Shown piece after piece: positions 1 through 12,023 of a stretch of DNA of 64,000 bases (positions within the stretch are counted from its first letter, which is position 1; every line of letters begins with the position of its first letter). The DNA is from Stromatinia cepivora. Taxonomy: Eukaryota > Ascomycota > Leotiomycetes > Helotiales > Sclerotiniaceae. The DNA lies in assembly GCA_014898415.1 (NCBI GenBank), contig RCTD01000005.1:2294001-2358000 (forward strand). Direction: 5' to 3'. The notes under the pieces are model-generated. The model was not told the DNA's origin. It searched no databases and was given only the letters and a program-made list of their open reading frames with translations. The translations under genes and the position numbers were made by a program.

Positions 1-1944
1 GGGTATACGATTAGAGCACAATTTCTGGTGTTGATTTATCTTTACATACAGCCGATTTTCAACTAGGAACGGATAGAAACTCTTATGAGGCAAGGCTTGA
101 CGATACTTTACATGCCCTCATTCGCTATAATTCAGGGGCGCTGTATACTGTGGTTCATGATAACAATTAAATTATTCTAAGAGTACTGGATTTGATGGCA
201 AAATAGTTAAGTTTACTGGAGTGTCAATGTACGCAAACTCATATCATGATGATCCCCTCCTTGGCTTTCTCGGCGGCCTCCTAAACAACCGAGTTGACCA
301 TGTACTACTTCCTCCCCCTTTCCCCTTCCACTCGCGATTTAGCGCCCAATATTCTAAATTAACAGAGCGAAGAACCTTTGAGTAAACTCAAGAATATGGT
401 AAACATCTAGAAACATCCCTGACATCTAACACATTTTTCAATCACCAAAATACTCGCAGTGAGCTCCAAGAAATTCAAGAATCTTTCTTTCGTATCTATA
501 GTCCTGGTTCTCTACCGCTTTCATTGCATCTCTCCTGTCTATTCTTGATTTTCCAAATTCCCTCTCATCATTTCATAATACGAACTTGCGGAAACTCCAT
601 GAAATGATTGACATGAACAACTGGTGAAATATACAGCTCAACTTATTGCAGACAAATACAATATTCCAATCAAGGCAAAATTTGAAGTGATCATGATTAG
701 TGTACATATATAACACTAGTCAATCTTACCATAATAAGTAATCATCCCATCCGCTAATAGATGAATAATCCCGAAATCTTCAATTATATCTTTCTCTCTC
801 TCTCTCTCTCTCTATTTTATATGGACTTCAAGAGAAATACCTAGCTAGCTAGATACTCTCCTCGAACTCCTCTCGAACCCCTACATTCTCGTTGTTTGTA
901 GTTTCTCCCATTTGCAAGATAGTCAGTCATTAAGTATCTCTGGATTATCATATCTTGATTGATATCTAATTATCTTCTAGGAATAGGAATAGGAATAGTT
1001 CTAGGAATAATGAAAACCTCTATACTAATTCCACAGTAATATAATAACCACCATATATGATCTGATCTGATGATTCTAATCTGCGCACTTAATCTACATG
1101 TAGTCTTGCAGTCCTCGATATCCCATTTTCAACTCATAAATACGTGCATTATATCCAGTCCAGTTGAACCACTTCCGTTCAATCCATTCACTTACGTACC
1201 TAATACCTGAAACCAGTACCTTCCTTCTCTAAATTATAAATTATACAAAGTAGATACCTATCTCAGGCGTCGAATTAGATATTAAGTATATCTACGCATA
1301 AAAACCCCAATCTATCATAAATATAAATTATTCACACAAAGGTAGATAGGCAGAGTGAATTATTCATAATTCCGTAAAATAACTTCCCAATGGTATCCAT
1401 ACACGAGACTGGTATAAGTACCAAGACCGTGATACCGAGTGCTGAGAATAAGAGTGGAAAGGATGTACTGTATATATGCTATATATATATATAGTAGTAT
1501 TTTCCTTTAGGTGACCACTGTGTTTCATAAATTAGTATGTACCTAGGATTAGATGGATAAGAAGAAGAAGATGTGTATTTGTGGTTTAGAGGGTGTGATT
1601 GCAGAAAGCTATATATACATTGGATATTATTACACGCTTGAATACTCCGTATAAGATTACTTTGAATTTTTTTTTTTCGGCAGGGAAAGAATATGGAATA
1701 TTTTTTATGCCTTCACTTTTATTTAGCTATTAAAGAATTCTTACATTCTCCATCCAAGTTATTTTCAACGCAGATCTCTAAGATCACAAGCAAAGGGTAC
1801 TACGCGGTGATAAATTTGCCTCTGGATGATTGAAATTCCTAATGCCGCATTCCTATCTACGCAAAACTATGCCTAACAAATCCCCACCCACCTACAAACC
1901 AAACAAACACCTTAAAAATCCATCCCCCCTTCCCATCCTTCCAT
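1..1944. other. Gene-free AT-rich flank
   Basis: No reading frame here looks like a real protein in any of the six frames. The stretch is AT-rich with many short TA-rich runs. It holds one clear TC dinucleotide run at about 791-813. The last few hundred bases are the 3' side of the aldolase gene that ends at 1945. I see no RNA gene or transposon end. Confidence 0.6.
791..813. repeat. (TC)n microsatellite
   Basis: An uninterrupted TC dinucleotide run of about 11 units, seen directly. It lies in intergenic DNA and is probably neutral, but would be length-variable between strains. Confidence 0.9.
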
Positions 1945-3045
1945 CTACAGACTCATCTCCACCTCCTCCAACTCCCCAATAACTCCCCTCCACCTCTCCC
2001 ACTCCGCATCTCCTCCCGGAATCCCCCCCACAAGCGTTTGTAATCTCGTTCCATCCTTCTCTCCCATCCCCAATATCCTAGCTACACACTCTTTAATACC
2101 CACCGTTCCATACTTCACCACGATTTCCTCCACACCACTTAATTTCCACTGCAACAATGCTCTTTCTTTCCTCTCTTCTCCCGTTACATTCTCCTTAATA
2201 CTTAAATCATAAAGACGCACTACGCTTTTGGGAAAGAAGCCAGCGGTGCCGTCGATGGTTCCCTTACATCCAATACTTATCGCCGGTAATAATTGTTGAC
2301 CCAATCCAGTAAAGGTGTGGAAATGCGCATGATCGATGTGTGGAGAAAGTGCTATTTGTGCATGATATGATATATCACCGTGCGAAAGTTTGCAACCGAC
2401 GATATTAGGGTGTGCGGCGAGAGTGGTAAAGGTTTGAGGGGTGACGCGGACGGAATTCGAAACCCCTGGGTAATGGTATATCATGATTGGGATGGGACTT
2501 TGGTTTGCTACTGCTTTGAACCACTATTTTGTTCAAGAACACGGATTAGCAATTATCCATCATTCCACCCTAGAAATTCCTTCTCATCATCCTCAAGCAA
2601 AGTCTCCCACCCCCTTCTCAAACAACAAAAAACTCACCTCAATAATCCCCTCCTGCGTACTCGCCCCCGCAAAATACCCCGGCACAAGCACCAATCCCCA
2701 AGCACTACCCGCTCTTTTCGCCTCCCCCAATTGATCAACCACATCTTGAATATTCTGACTCGCAGTCCCAGCAATAATCCCTACATCACCAAATCCCTCT
2801 TTATCCAACGCATCTCTACATCCCTTCAGAACCGTATATCTCTCTGCATTAGAAAGATGGACCGCTTCGCCCGTACTACCCAAGACGACTAATCCCTTGA
2901 TACCCGAACGAGCGAGGTGGATGGAATGCGCAGCTTGGGTTTCTGTGTCTAAGGGTGAGGCGATTGAAGAGTAGGAGGGGGAAGAGCGAGGGAGGAAGAA
3001 AGTCGGGACGGGAACGTAGACGCCGGGGGGTGGTGGTTGTGCCAT
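1945..3045 (-). CDS. DapA-family aldolase, likely 2-keto-3-deoxy sugar-acid aldolase
   Basis: Exons 3045-2638 and 2523-1945 give 328 aa; the 114-bp intron starts GTGAGT and has a CTAAT branch point. The protein is a class I aldolase of the dihydrodipicolinate synthase/N-acetylneuraminate lyase family. Visible motifs are GSTGE at residues 56-60 (substrate carboxylate loop), Y152 in IYHYPG, and K181 in GCKLS as the Schiff-base lysine. The length is normal. From memory it resembles fungal 2-keto-3-deoxy-L-galactonate aldolases (LGA1/gaaC) of D-galacturonate breakdown, including the MAxPPPPGVYVPVPTFF-like start. I chose MAQPPPP for that reason, although the frame stays open upstream to 3258. The next gene upstream on the same strand is a lactonase-like amidohydrolase, which fits sugar-acid catabolism. 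It could also be a paralogue acting on another 2-keto-3-deoxy acid. Family certain; substrate inferred. Confidence 0.85.
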
Positions 3046-3560
3046 TTTGGATTCTAATTGAGCTTGAATTTGGTGAGTAAGAGTAGTAGATGAATCAGAA
3101 AAATACTTTTCAATAGGAAATGTACGTTTTATTTGATATTGTTGAGTGTTGCGGTAATTATTCAAAGTATATTTATTCGGGGTATCAGTGTACGAGGACC
3201 CCACTAGGGGTTTATTGACCCGAGGCGAGATATGGCGGGGTAGTACAAAGCCAAGCATATTTGATTTGAATTGACAGAAAAAGTTAAACTAGAAAGGGCA
3301 CGAGGTTAATTGATGTGGACGGAATGGAACCCTTTCAATTTTGAGTATATGAACTGTATTTTTGCGGCAAGAAGGTGGATACTTCTTGAATGATCCTCAC
3401 TTACGATCTGTAAACACTGTCCTCTTCTCCGAATGTCCAAACTCTCTTTAAAGAATCCAAATATCCAAATATATAGAGCCCGCTGAGACAATACCCAAGG
3501 TACTATCTTCTGCCCTTACCCTCCTCCACCCCATCCACCCCATCTATCCCATTCTCACAA
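3046..3560. other. Intergenic, aldolase/amidohydrolase promoter region
   Basis: These 515 bp separate two co-directional genes. They contain no convincing reading frame and should hold the aldolase promoter and the amidohydrolase terminator. I recognise no specific site. Confidence 0.5.
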
Positions 3561-4691
3561 TCACTCTCCAATATTATACGCTTTAATCGCTGTACCACTC
3601 CAAATCATAATCTGATCTTCCTTACTCAAACTAGCCAGATAGCAAAACCTCATGACCACATCCCTCCACTTCTCCCAAGCCCCTTCAACCCCAACTGTGC
3701 ATACCGGCCAATCAGATCCAAACATTGTCCTGAAAGGTCCGAATGTAGCAAAAACCACCGCTAAATATGGTTGTAGTGCCATAACAATATCATCTATAGG
3801 ACCCTTCTTTAGAGAATCAGGCATTTCTGAAAAACACCCGCTGAGTTTCATGTATGTATTACTGTATTTACTGAGTTTGAACATGGCAGTGCGCCAGGCG
3901 AGGAAAGATGGATCGGTTTGGGTGTTGTAGATTGAGAAGTCGGGTTTACAGAGGTGGTCTAGTTAAGGAATGTTGTTAGCATTGTTACTCAAGTGAAAAT
4001 GTGACGTGAGAATTAATGAACCATACTCACTAATAATTACCCTAACTTTTTCCTTCTCCTCAACTCCCTCATGAGCCTTCTCCATCATCTCCACCGCTTC
4101 TTCCAATTGCCATCTCCCACCGGAATGTAAATCAACCCCTAAATCAAAAACAAAACCCTTCTTCCCCAACCACTTCAATCCCTCTATAAATTTCTCCGAG
4201 ATCATAGTCCCCTTCTCCTTATCCTGCACCAAATATCTAAATCCCTTTACCAACTTCCAGCTTCCTTCTGCCTCCCTCTCTACCTCCTTAACATATTTCT
4301 CTAACACCTTCTCTCCACTCGGTACCGGCGCCCATGGTATGATTGCCTTACAAAGCTTCGCATGCTCCGCAGTATGTCCTTCGCCTTCCAGAGGTTTACC
4401 CAATGCTATACGTTTAAGCCATGATACTTCTTTAAGTGGCATTTCCCAACCCGAACCATCTTCTTCCCCGCGTTTCAAATCATTCTTCCGATCAGTTTCG
4501 AGAAATATAAATCCTTCAAGTGAAGGAGCAGAAGATGTAGCAGCTGTATATTCATCGAGAGAATGTTGTTTGTATAGAGGATTTGAGGGGGTATTCCAGG
4601 CAAGAGTATCGAGTTCGCTTTCAGGGAAGAGGTGGATGTGGGAGTCGATAATTGGGTATGAGACCGAAGAAGTAGAAGACTTGGATTCCAT
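3561..4691 (-). CDS. Amidohydrolase-2 family metal hydrolase, lactonase-like
   Basis: Exons 4691-4031 and 3958-3561 give 352 aa; the 72-bp intron runs GTGAGT to CTAG. The protein is a TIM-barrel metal-dependent hydrolase of the amidohydrolase-2 type. That group includes L-fuconolactonase, L-rhamnono-lactonase and 2-pyrone-4,6-dicarboxylate hydrolase. Visible motifs are DSHIHLF with H18 and H20 (metal ligands near the N-terminus), VIINHLCKP across the splice junction (the next metal-site strand), and MFGSDWPV near the C-terminus (the catalytic/metal Asp). No signal peptide is evident, so it is probably cytosolic. The DapA-type aldolase lies directly downstream on the same strand. A lactonase and a 2-keto-3-deoxy acid aldolase are separate steps of one oxidative sugar pathway, so a shared role is plausible but inferred. 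The exact substrate cannot be read from sequence. Confidence 0.82.
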
Positions 4692-5494
4692 CGTTTCTAT
4701 ATGGGTTCAAACTCAATTTAGTTATCAATAACTCGATTCAAGAAGATAATGATTTTGCCTATTCGGAGCCAAATTGCAAGAACGCAGAGTATATAGAGAC
4801 CAAGTGAAGTGTAAGGTTTGTATAGTAAAATGCAAATGCCAGCTCTGAACAATGCAACGTACAGCATGATAAGTAGACAAATACCCCACATAATTGCAAT
4901 ATGGAGTGGGGGGTATAAGGCAATATTCACTTACAATTAATGATATTCTTTTATTTTTGTAACTCTATTTCATATCGATAGCTCTTTCCACCAAGAATCA
5001 TAATTCATAACTTAAGAAATTCTTGCCATAAGTTACAAGTTTGGGTGTTGGTGAAAAAGTTCAGAGTCAATATTAGTATCATTTCCCCATTTCCCCAGTT
5101 CAATAAATATCTAATCTGATAGATCTATGGACAGATAGTACCACCAACATCAAAAAACCACCACGAAAAGAGTTTCTTAATTACACCCTTATATTGAACG
5201 AGGGGGTTTCATGTTGTCTTCAGATGTGATTTTATCTCTTGAGAGACTCAAGGACTTAGGTAGTTCCTATTACAATTAAACAGACGAGCGCGCAAATAAT
5301 TTCCCATCAAGATGACATAACAGCGATGATGAATGTAGCAATGGGATTTGGGCTCTCTTCACATCAATATCTATCTTTCTAATTCTCCTTGCAATACATC
5401 TAACCCTTCCTCTTACACAAAAATAAACGCCCTTCATCTATTTCACAGTTTCCCTCGCGCTTCAAAATCCATCCCAACCTCGTTGCTTTACAAA
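4692..5494. other. Intergenic upstream of amidohydrolase
   Basis: About 800 bp between the amidohydrolase start and the beginning of the decayed acetyltransferase-like gene. No supported gene or RNA. It presumably contains the amidohydrolase promoter. Confidence 0.5.
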
Positions 5495-6627
5495 ATGCCC
5501 AGGCCCTCGAGCACCAGCACACCCCGAACTTCCACTTCTCAAGCGGCCACACCTTCACTACCCAAGTAGCCCCTACTCAAAGAGCGTATTGCCAAAGGAA
5601 CCTTACCTCCTCAAAAGCCATCCGCACTGCCCCTCACACGACGATTCTATTTCTATCTATGATTGTTATAAAGATATTGCGGGCTGGAGGGTGTGTGAAT
5701 TCTTTATAATCCCATACAACATTTTCCTCTCCAACTATTCAAAATCTCCTAATCAATAAATCTTTGTGACATCTAAGCTCTGAGCTCTGAAATTCCAGGA
5801 CTAACAATCCCGGATCAACCCTGCCCTCCAATAACCGCAATTTCCCACCCTAATCAACACTCCGCTAGCAAGACAGTGTCAATGTCCAATATTCTCTCCG
5901 CCAGCAGCTCAGTACTAGCTATCTCTACGCTATACTTGGTTTAGTATGGGTGGTCAGTAAGCTTATGATTGGGCTGAAAAGCATGGTTTTTACCCCGGTC
6001 TAATCGTCAAGAATTTTTATCGTGACATGTTCAAGTGCAAAAATGTCTGGGCATGGTTATGCGCATCTAGAAATGACTTTTGCTGCGCTGGAGAGGATTT
6101 AGAGATGTTTGATGAAGAGGGGATGGGGGGAAGGTCTAATGAGTGTGAGAAGGGAAGTGTGAAGGAAGAGAAGGACGGTTGCGGGAATTTGGCTCGGCGC
6201 ATGGGAATCATTAACACCTGGGTAGTTTCACCCGAAATTATGGAGGTAATTCTAAGGTAAAAAATGAGTTTGAGAGAGTATCTCGATCCGCTGGAGAGAT
6301 AAGGAATCTTTGGAGCTTTTGATGCTAAGGATTTGTTGACTGAAGGAATTATGTACTGGGGATATGGGGGATGTAGATTGGAGTGCTCCTTTGGAGAAGG
6401 TAGAAGGGAGTACTGCTTATGACTGGAAGGACGGATCAGTGTGTATTTTTTGGAATAATAAAGAGCATGAAGCTTATTATGAGTGTGGGAGGTACATCTA
6501 TCCGGAAGATAGGGAGGGTGAAATGAAGTACACCCATTGAGACGATTTGAGTCATATTGCCGAGGGTGGACATCATGAGGATACAAAATTCTTGGGCAAG
6601 AGGGTTGCTGGCTCTTTGAAAGGTTGA
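5495..6627 (+). pseudogene. Decayed homoserine O-acetyltransferase-like alpha/beta hydrolase
   Basis: No open frame survives, but pieces in different frames follow the order of the MetX/homoserine-acetyltransferase family. A QALEHQHTPNFHFSSGHTF-like N-terminus begins near 5500. YLYAILG then a nucleophile-elbow SMGGQ lie at about 5925-5957, with one base missing just before SMGGQ. A TAA stop at 5958-5960 stands where the family has a second Gln (GGQQAYxWA), consistent with CAA to TAA. AYDWAEKHGFYPGL follows. SLREYLDP and GAFDAKDLLT lie near 6266-6340. IYPEDREGEMKY and HIAEGGHHEDTKFLG lie near 6495-6600, matching the family's FPPEDxExExK and WGHxAGG segments. Several in-frame stops and shifts make it clearly non-functional. 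I am fairly sure of the fold and less sure of the exact subfamily. Confidence 0.65.
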
Positions 6628-9600
6628 GAAAATCTTGCTGGGCATGAACCAATGTATTGGGACGATTTCAAATGGTAATTCTTGAATGACAATTGTCGAA
6701 TGCCTCGGTTACAGCAACAGATCAAGGAGAACGGGAATCCTTTAACAAGCAGAGTCGTCTGATTTGTAATCATGAAACTAGCCATGGAATTATAAATTGT
6801 GATATCGCTCTGACTGTTCCTTTTGGCTAGACTAGATATGAAGACCACGAGAGTGTCGCAGGCCCATACCTAAGCAATAGAGCCGAAAGGAAGATGGTGT
6901 AAGGAGTGTTGGCCATGCTCTTCATGTTTGCCTCGACCATGAACATGAAGCCTGCCACCTTACATATCTAGATTGTACCACTTAGCGTAGGGCTCGGTCT
7001 TGGATATTGGCGCCATCTGCGCTCAGATTTTTCAGATTCATCATGAACATCAAAGCTGCGATCCTAACAGTTCAGATCATCTCATGATTGTTAACTTGAC
7101 CATGCACATTAAGACGTTACTTGCTCAAAATCTCTGCTCAACCCCGTTGGTTCTTGCCTTGCTCAAATTTTCGGATCTATTTGAACATTAGAACCCCACC
7201 ACACAAAGTGGAGTACCCCGGATTATTTCGATCGAAGATGGGTCTCCTCCTCAACCCTCCTGACTCAAGCTATGAAGAGCCGTCCATCGTGGATTCGTCG
7301 CTATGACTAGCATAAAACACCGAGAACACCGTACTTTCCTTCAAATGTAGCTGTGCATCCAACAGTTGCATCGAAACCCCTCGGCTTTACGGCAAAGCTA
7401 GGAGTCCCTTCTTCGATACTGGCTTTTCTAATGAACTTAAAGTGTGCCGACTTTGCCGGGCACAGAAAGGATCCCAAATTGATCTCAACTCGTAAAAAGG
7501 AGCACTTCTCCACAAAGATCATGAACCCCGCAATAGCCCACCAAAACTTAAGAGGGGAAAAGATCGTGGGGTGTTAAAAATCTGGGGATTCCTAGCAAGG
7601 ATGCTTCAAATGTTTCGTTACGTTAGAATACTAACTCGTATATTGGCAGCTCCACTGATTTTTCTGCAACTCGCCGTGTCAGGTAATGAATTGCACGAAT
7701 TGAGTTTTACCAAATGGTCCCTGACTGTTTGTTGGAAATTCGTGGAGAAGTCTGGAGAAATATTGGAGGTGGTAGTCGTTAAACTTTGTCTTGAAATTTA
7801 GGGAGTGTTGTGTTTCTCATGGATGTGATTTCAAGGCACTTGCGTGATAAGCCGAATGAAGGGTAATAACAAGCTCTCGGTATTTCGTTGGCTGTTTTCT
7901 TAGAGAAACAGAACTTCCACTTGTTTCGATTGATTCGATAAACTGACGTAGTTCTGCGTTATTTTTGCTGTCCTGTTGTTCCATTGTCACATAGTTACCT
8001 TCCCTTCTCCTGATGAATGCATATTACCGAAAATGGGTAACACGAAAACCTGATAACAACACCCTTTAACGATGAACATCCATATATGCATGAGAACACG
8101 TATCACCCTGAGCCGATTACTGCGAAAGTCTTGATTAATTTAATCAAAACTCATGTATGATGATGTTGCTGATGTTGAAATTCTGATCAGTACGGGTTAG
8201 TGAAAATATCATATGCATATGCAATGCAGGTCCTGAATAAGACCCTCCAAGCCCATTTTCTACCCTGCGTCTCAGAGTAAGGTGAAATGTCGACGACGGA
8301 CCAGGAACCGAATTCACATGTCAAAAGCTGGAGTACACTTTCAAAGGCATTGGAGGAAAGAGGGGACATAAACAAGAAAAAAATTCGGGAATGTCACATT
8401 GCGCAACCCCGAACACATAAGCCGCAACAACTCGGATGCTGGTATCTAGCGATCTTTCCTTGACCAGATGCAACTAATATGAAAGATCCTCAAGGAACGG
8501 CGTTGTTTTTCGGCCAAATTGAAGGGAAAAGACGGTATTGAACAACTTATCCGGATTGAATGATTCTTCTGGTTGTAAGAGAATTATATTAAAAATGTAA
8601 AATAACTGGAAGAAGTTTTTAATTTTTATCAGGTTATCAGTACGTAGGTACTGTACGGTGATACGTACGGTGATACGTACGGTGGTACATACTGGATAGA
8701 CGAGAGTTCACAAATGAAGATTAGTTTGAGGCTGGTGATTCGTGTTGGTTGGTTCCAACCTACTCTTCTAATCCACTTCCTCGTACTCCGTAAAATCCCC
8801 AAAAAGTGCAGATACACACAATACGACTGTAAGCACATCCCTCTTTTAATCTTTGGTGGATGCTATAAGCCTCTACATGGCATTTGACTGTTAATACCTA
8901 CTCACTCCACCCCAGCGGCCGGCGTATTGATGCTCCTCTCAAGGATTCATCGAATGAGGATACACATAACTACATACGTACCTACTAGTGGTAATTGATT
9001 GGACTACCTATGGGAATTTAAATACGTCCAACCGCCACGAAACGAAACAAATCCATTCCAACTAACGATTCATGGTGCGGGCATCTCGGCCTTGAGGATG
9101 GACAAGCGCTGCGTTAGATAGGGTGGCCCTGCAATGGAATCCTCTCTACTGTCATTCATTGCCTTTAGCTCAGTAATTGCCTTGTAAACGGAGTGGATTC
9201 CTGAATAGAATTATTTTCCTGCAGTTAGAAATGATGATCTAGTACCTTGGTAGGAATTAACAGTACAACAGGTTCTTTCCTTCTTTTACGTGGTTCAGTG
9301 GATCTCGCTCCTCCCACCCCCGCCCCCCCATCTCCATCCCTGGCATCCCACCATCATCCCACCATCCCACACCACACAAAAATGGGTCTAGTGGAACTAA
9401 TTATGCAAAACTGCGTCATAATCATAAGCCTCGAAATTTGTTATTGAAACGTATTCGGATTGTTCTCAACCAAACAACAAGAAACAAAGAACAACGAACA
9501 TGTAAAGTTTCAGTCCATGTAACAACGCTCAAATGCAAATGCAAATGCAACAACATGCAAATTTGTACGAGAGTGTAGACCACCGAGTCGATCTTTTCAA

Positions 9601-10423
9601 GACGAAAATCGGTAGATTTGAAAAATGAAATGAATCAGATACCCAAAGCAATGGTACTTTACTATTCGATAATGTCGAGTTTACAGTAGCGGGGGTATAC
9701 CATGATTTTTGATGGATCTCAACAAATATGGAGGGAGACAGGCTCGATGGAGCATGATGTAGCTTGATGTAGCTTGATGTGCTCGATGTGCTCGATGTCA
9801 TACCTAAACAAAAATGGTTTCGAGCAATTCACCGTCATGTTAATTTCTCCCATGATGAAGTCGATAAATCATCATTATAGAAATTATCCAAGGCTAAAAA
9901 ATAAACTCCACTTAGTGCAGGGGCCGAACACCGTTGAAACTTGAAAGATATACTTAGAGGAGTAGTTTACCCCTCTAGTAAAGAGACGGACTTATTTTAT
10001 TTCGAATTAAAAGCTTGCCTCTTTGCTTCATAAAGTTAAAAGCCATTCCCCATCAATATCGATCCGATGGAAATCATTTTACTTTCGTCTAGATTTCTTC
10101 TTATGATTTCATCTGGAGTCTCTTCCCTCAATCCATTCACTTCCTCGATCACATTAATTAACACCTCAGTACCATTATTGAATAAGATTTAAGTGCATCA
10201 TAAATTCAGCAATCTTAACCTTTCCAGGTCAACGTTTCAGGCCAAGATATAATTAAATTCACCCCCTTCCTGCCGCAATCAGACAAGCGCGCGCAGTCAA
10301 CCGTAGATTCCCAATCCAACAACCAACGGGCGAAGCCATTCACCATTACATAGCCGAAAGTTAATCACCAAATTGCAACAGCAACCCCACACTAACCAAT
10401 TCCATCTTACTCTTATATTTAAA
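6628..10423. other. 3.8-kb gene-free, possibly degraded region
   Basis: Only short, interrupted frames occur, and none resembles a protein I recognise. Stretches around 7000-7800 on both strands read like worn coding sequence (for example a 76-codon plus-strand frame at 7571-7801), but I cannot name a family. The region contains a 12-bp tandem repeat at 8653-8688 and short ATGCAA and GATGTAGCTT runs near 9531-9560 and 9755-9798. No intact transposase, terminal repeat or RNA gene is visible. Confidence 0.5.
8653..8688. repeat. 12-bp tandem repeat, three copies
   Basis: Three adjacent 12-bp units GTACGGTGATAC, the third with one change (GGTGGTAC). The flanks also contain TACGTA and GTAC pieces, so the element is partly self-complementary. 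It is intergenic and of unknown function. Confidence 0.85.
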
Positions 10424-12023
10424 ATGGCGCCTCCTTCCACCCTCAAACCTCCTGCACCTGGCAGACCCGGTATCCGCAGACTTTCAAGTATGACTACCAA
10501 CGAAAGAGAAGTTACAGCCGGTGGACCGGTCGTCGTCGTTCCAGATAGAATGATGAGAGAGCCTTTATCCCGAGGAACTTCATACCAAGGAGGAAACTTT
10601 GCGGCTTCATTGGAAAATGCCAGAAATGAACTCAATTCAAAAAACCTTGAGGAGGAGGAAGAAACTTTTTCAAGTTCCCCGGATTCGCCATCAACTCCAC
10701 TCACCCCTGCCGACATTCCTACTGCCGATTCTTTTGCCTTTGCTTTCGATATTGATGGCGTTCTCATCCGTGGCGGTAGACCAATCCCAGAAGCTATTGA
10801 AGCAATGAGAATGTTGAATGGAGAGAATGAATATGGAATGAGAGTGTATGTTGTTCAACTAGATTTAAAGGAAACATTGCTGACATATATCCTATAGTCC
10901 ATACATTTTCCTGACAAACGGCGGTGGAAAGACAGAAGCGGAACGTTGTATTGATCTTTCAAGACAACTTGACATCGAAGTATCGCCTTCACAATTCATT
11001 TGCGGTATGTAAATACCGACCAACTAAATTTCTTCACTTGAAGGATTCTTGGATGTTTGACCTTCATTCGAAATACTAATTTCTTCAGGTCATACACCCA
11101 TGAGAGAAATGGTCGAAAAATATGAAACTGTTCTCGTCATCGGAGGTGAGGGTGAAAAATGTAGACAAGTTGCCGAAGGTTACGGTTTTCGTGATGTCAT
11201 TACCCCAGGTGACATCATCAAAGATAACGAACATACCACGCCCTTCCGCAAACTTACCTCCGAAGAATTTAAAAACTCTCGTGGCGGTCGTGATTATAGT
11301 AAGACCAAAATTGAAGCCATCTTCGTCTTTGCCGATAGTCGTGATTGGGCCTCCGACGTTCAAATCATGCTTGATCTCGCCATGTCCAAGGGTGGATACA
11401 TTGGTACTCTTTCCGAAACTTTCGATGAAGGGCCACCTATCTACTTCTCTCATAGCGATATTGTCTGGTCCGCTGCTCACGAAAATGTTCGTCTCGGTAT
11501 GGGTGCTTTGAGGAAGATGACCGAAATGCTCTTCAAAGATCTTACCAAGGGCAAAGAACTCGAAACCATTGCTTTTGGAAAGCCCCAAATTGGAACCTTT
11601 GAATTTGCAACCAGATTATTACAACAATGGCGCAAAGATGAACATCGCTGTAATCGTCCTCCGGAGACAGTTTACTTTGTCGGCGACACCCCAGAATCTG
11701 ATATCAGAGGCACCAATCAATTCAACGAGAAGGCTAAAAATGAATGGTATTCCATCCTCGTACGAACCGGAGTTTTCCAAGAGGGTACCGAGCCGGCATA
11801 CAAACCTAGGATGACCGTGGATACCGTGCTGGATGCGGTCAAACATGGAATTGAAAGAGAATTCAATAAGAAAATGAAGGAGAATAACCCAAGAGGATTG
11901 TCGCTCAGTAGCCTAAGTGGCCTGAGTCTCGATGGGAAACCAATGGTTGCCAAACAACCAAAGATTCTGGAGTTGTCCAGTCAAGTAGTTAGCGAAACAG
12001 TGACCCCTGAGGCTACCGATTGA
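10424..12023 (+). CDS. HAD-superfamily hydrolase, CECR5/YKR070W type
   Basis: Exons 10424-10845, 10898-11004 and 11089-12023 give 487 aa with 52- and 84-bp introns in good frame. The protein belongs to the HAD-like subclass IIA group that includes yeast YKR070W and human HDHD5/CECR5. Their substrate is unsettled, and the yeast protein is mitochondrial. Motif I is DIDGVLIRGG starting near residue 109. FLTNGGG (motif II region, Thr/Asn) follows across the first intron. The C-terminal VYFVGDTPESDIRG is motif IV with the Asp pair that binds Mg. The first 100 residues are low-complexity, rich in Pro/Ser/Glu, and could include a targeting peptide. An in-frame ATG 51 bp upstream exists; I chose the ATG at 10424 for its AAAATGG context. 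Family well supported; function unknown. Confidence 0.9.

Noticed and set aside
11085..11588. 167-codon antisense frame inside the HAD gene
   Set aside because: A shadow of the coding exon on the other strand. The sense frame carries all HAD motifs.
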